Source of the DNA: Nocardioidaceae bacterium
GTDB lineage: Bacteria; Actinomycetota; Actinomycetes; Propionibacteriales; Nocardioidaceae
Direction: 5' to 3'
Assembly (NCBI GenBank): GCA_013696015.1
Contig: JACCZI010000095.1
Span: 1-15,312 of the forward strand
DNA length: 15,312 nucleotides
The position numbers and the translations under genes were made by a program. Numbering within the stretch: position 1 is the stretch's first letter; every line of letters begins with the position of its first letter. Below, piece after piece: positions 13,911 to 15,312 of this stretch. The notes beneath the pieces are model-generated. The model saw only the letters and a program-made list of their open reading frames with translations. It made no database searches and had not been told where the DNA came from.

Positions 13911-15226
13911 ACACAGGCGACATCTGGCTGCTCACCATCGCCGCCGTCCTGACGCTGGTGGCCGGGCTGCTGGCCGGCGCGGACGCGGCGTTGGCGTCGT
14001 TCTCGCGCGCCCGCGCTGATGGGTTGGTGCGCGAGGAGCGCAGCGGTGCATCCCGGCTCGTGCGTATTGCGGAGGACCCGCCGAGCTACCTCAACACGGT
14101 GCTCTTGCTGCGCCTGGCGGCGGAGACGACCGCGATCGTGCTGGTTGCCCTCGTCGTTGCCGATTCGTTCGACTCCGACTGGCAGCGCGTGCTGCTCGCA
14201 GCCGGAGTCATGGTCGTGGTGTCGTACGTGGTGATCGGCGTGGCCCCGCGCACGATCGGCATGCAGCACGCCGACAGTGTCGCGCTGCTCTTCGCCGGGC
14301 CGGTGCTGGCCCTGACCCGCGTCCTCGGGCCGCTGCCGCGGCTGCTGATTCTGCTCGGCAACGCGCTGACGCCCGGCCGTGGCTTCCGGGAGGGGCCGTT
14401 CAACTCCCAGGCCGAGCTCCGCGAGGCGGTCGACCAGGCGGAGGCGAGCCGGCTGATCGAGTCCCGCGAGCGGGAGATGATCCACTCGGTGTTCGAGCTC
14501 GGCGACACGCTGGTGCGCGAGGTCATGGTCCCGCGGACCGACATGGTCTTCATCGAGAGCACCAAGACCCTGCGCCAGGCGATGTCGCTGGCCCTGCGCA
14601 GCGGCTACTCGCGCATCCCGGTGACGGGGGAGAACCTCGACGATGTCGTCGGCATGGCGTACCTCAAGGACATCATCAAACGGGTCTTCGACCGCCACGA
14701 GGCCGAGACCACGGAACGGGTCGAGTCGACGATGCGGCGATGCATGTACGTCCCGGACTCCAAGCCGGTCGACGTCTTGTTGCGCGAGATGCAGGCACAG
14801 CGGATGCACGTCGCGATCGTTGTCGACGAGTACGGTGGCACGGCGGGGCTGGTCACCATCGAGGACGTGCTGGAGGAGATCGTCGGCGAGATCACCGATG
14901 AGTACGACGTGGAGCCAGACCAGGTGGAGTGGTTGGCGAACGGCTCGGTGCGGGTCTCAGCGCGATTCCCAGTCGACGACCTCGGCGAGCTGTTCGACCT
15001 CAACCTCGAGGACGAGGACATCGACTCGGTGGGTGGGCTGATGGCCAAGCACCTGGGCAAGGTGCCGATCCCGGGCAGTGAGGTAGAGGTGGAGGGGCTG
15101 CTGCTGCAGGCCGAGTCACCCGCCGGCCGTCGCAACCGCGTCGGCACCGTGCTCGTACGCAGGGGGACGGTCGAGGCGGCCCCGGAGTCCCCGCAGGACG
15201 CCGAAGGCCGCAGCCTCACCGCCTGA
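13907..15226 (+). CDS. Hemolysin-family protein, CNNM/CBS-domain membrane transporter (CorC/HlyC type)
   Basis: A 439-residue membrane protein of the CNNM (DUF21)-CBS-CorC_HlyC architecture. Family members are linked to magnesium or cobalt transport; the old name hemolysin is historical. The DUF21 transmembrane domain has helices near 6-28, 62-85, 93-113 and 124-152. A CBS pair follows, about 205-265 (REVMVPRTDMVFIE, SGYSRIPVTGENLDDVVGMAYLKD) and 280-333 (AIVVDEYGGTAGLVTIEDVLEEIVGEI), which may sense adenine nucleotides. The C-terminal CorC_HlyC domain is about 345-425 (VRVSARFPVDDLGELFDLNLEDEDIDSVGGLMAKHLGKVPIPGSEVEVEG). I start at GTG 13907, overlapping the ybeY stop by 4 bp; the upstream in-frame ATG at 13847 would add 20 Arg-rich residues lying inside ybeY. 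Co-occurrence with phoH-ybeY is standard in actinobacteria, usually with era further downstream. The ion cannot be told from sequence. Confidence 0.9.
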   Translation: MNTGDIWLLTIAAVLTLVAGLLAGADAALASFSRARADGLVREERSGASRLVRIAEDPPSYLNTVLLLRLAAETTAIVLVALVVADSFDSDWQRVLLAAGVMVVVSYVVIGVAPRTIGMQHADSVALLFAGPVLALTRVLGPLPRLLILLGNALTPGRGFREGPFNSQAELREAVDQAEASRLIESREREMIHSVFELGDTLVREVMVPRTDMVFIESTKTLRQAMSLALRSGYSRIPVTGENLDDVVGMAYLKDIIKRVFDRHEAETTERVESTMRRCMYVPDSKPVDVLLREMQAQRMHVAIVVDEYGGTAGLVTIEDVLEEIVGEITDEYDVEPDQVEWLANGSVRVSARFPVDDLGELFDLNLEDEDIDSVGGLMAKHLGKVPIPGSEVEVEGLLLQAESPAGRRNRVGTVLVRRGTVEAAPESPQDAEGRSLTA

Positions 15227-15297
15227 GCACCCGTCATAAGTCTCGGATCGTCGGCGGGGTCTTCACACGGAGCAGCGTCAGGTTCGCCCATACCGGA

Positions 15298-15312
15298 CCC
15301 GCCCGCGGCGGG
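15298..15312. terminator. GC-rich hairpin at the window end
   Basis: CCCGCC (15298-15303) pairs with GGCGGG (15307-15312) around CGC, 72 bp after the CNNM stop. The window ends here, so a longer stem or a following T-run cannot be seen. The stretch 15227-15297 before it shows no gene start that I recognise. Confidence 0.3.

Noticed and set aside
14605..15291. Minus-strand open frame beginning near the right edge
   Set aside because: It is antisense to the CBS and CorC_HlyC domains and is Ser/Thr/Arg-rich low-complexity sequence.
15227..15312. A tRNA or the start of era at the right edge
   Set aside because: A GGTTCG run near 15270 recalls a T-loop, but no acceptor or anticodon stem pairs with it, and no Era-like N-terminus is encoded before the window ends.
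1..15312. CRISPR arrays, insertion sequences, phage genes or attachment sites
   Set aside because: I saw no regularly spaced repeats, transposase or integrase motifs, or terminal inverted repeats; the only repeats are short regulatory-scale elements.

Overview
The window looks like a chromosomal housekeeping segment of a high-GC actinobacterium. GC content is very high, GTG starts and 4-bp stop/start overlaps are common, and gene order follows the actinobacterial lepA - hemW - hrcA - dnaJ - rsmE - phoH - ybeY - CNNM/CBS series. The fatty-acyl-CoA ligase beside hemW, the 'SigE family' sigma factor and the GerMN/Gmad2 membrane protein suggest Propionibacteriales, perhaps Nocardioidaceae; that placement is inference from gene content, not from a search.

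Layout. Positions 1-474 hold the 3' end of lepA (elongation factor 4), followed on the same strand by an MFS permease (482-1771) and a long-chain fatty-acyl-CoA ligase (1782-3629). A 124-bp spacer (3630-3753) is packed with symmetric DNA: a perfect 16-bp hairpin, a 22-bp imperfect palindrome and helically spaced GTTGGAA repeats. hemW follows (3754-4974) and faces a metallo-beta-lactamase-fold hydrolase on the minus strand (4993-5820). That hydrolase diverges from hrcA across a textbook CIRCE operator (5831-5857). hrcA, dnaJ and rsmE (5879-8826) form a co-directional heat-shock/rRNA-modification unit.

A minus-strand pair interrupts the series: an ECF sigma factor (10455-9955), translationally coupled to a single-pass membrane protein with GerMN- and Gmad2-like extracytoplasmic domains (9958-8978). 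Transcription then returns to the plus strand with a HIT-family protein overlapping a serine beta-lactamase-fold protein (10580-12270), a hairpin terminator and a promoter-like sequence, and the phoH - ybeY - CNNM/CBS unit (12361-15226). The last 86 bases have no recognisable gene start and end in a GC-rich hairpin.

Functionally, the window combines ribosome and translation quality control (LepA, RsmE, YbeY), protein folding and its HrcA repressor (DnaJ), heme handling (HemW), lipid activation, an envelope-sensing sigma module, and nucleotide or metal housekeeping (HIT, PhoH, CNNM). No clearly new multi-gene system is visible. The most interesting points are regulatory: the CIRCE site shared between hrcA and a divergent hydrolase, the structured leader of hemW, and the sigma-factor/Gmad2 pair.
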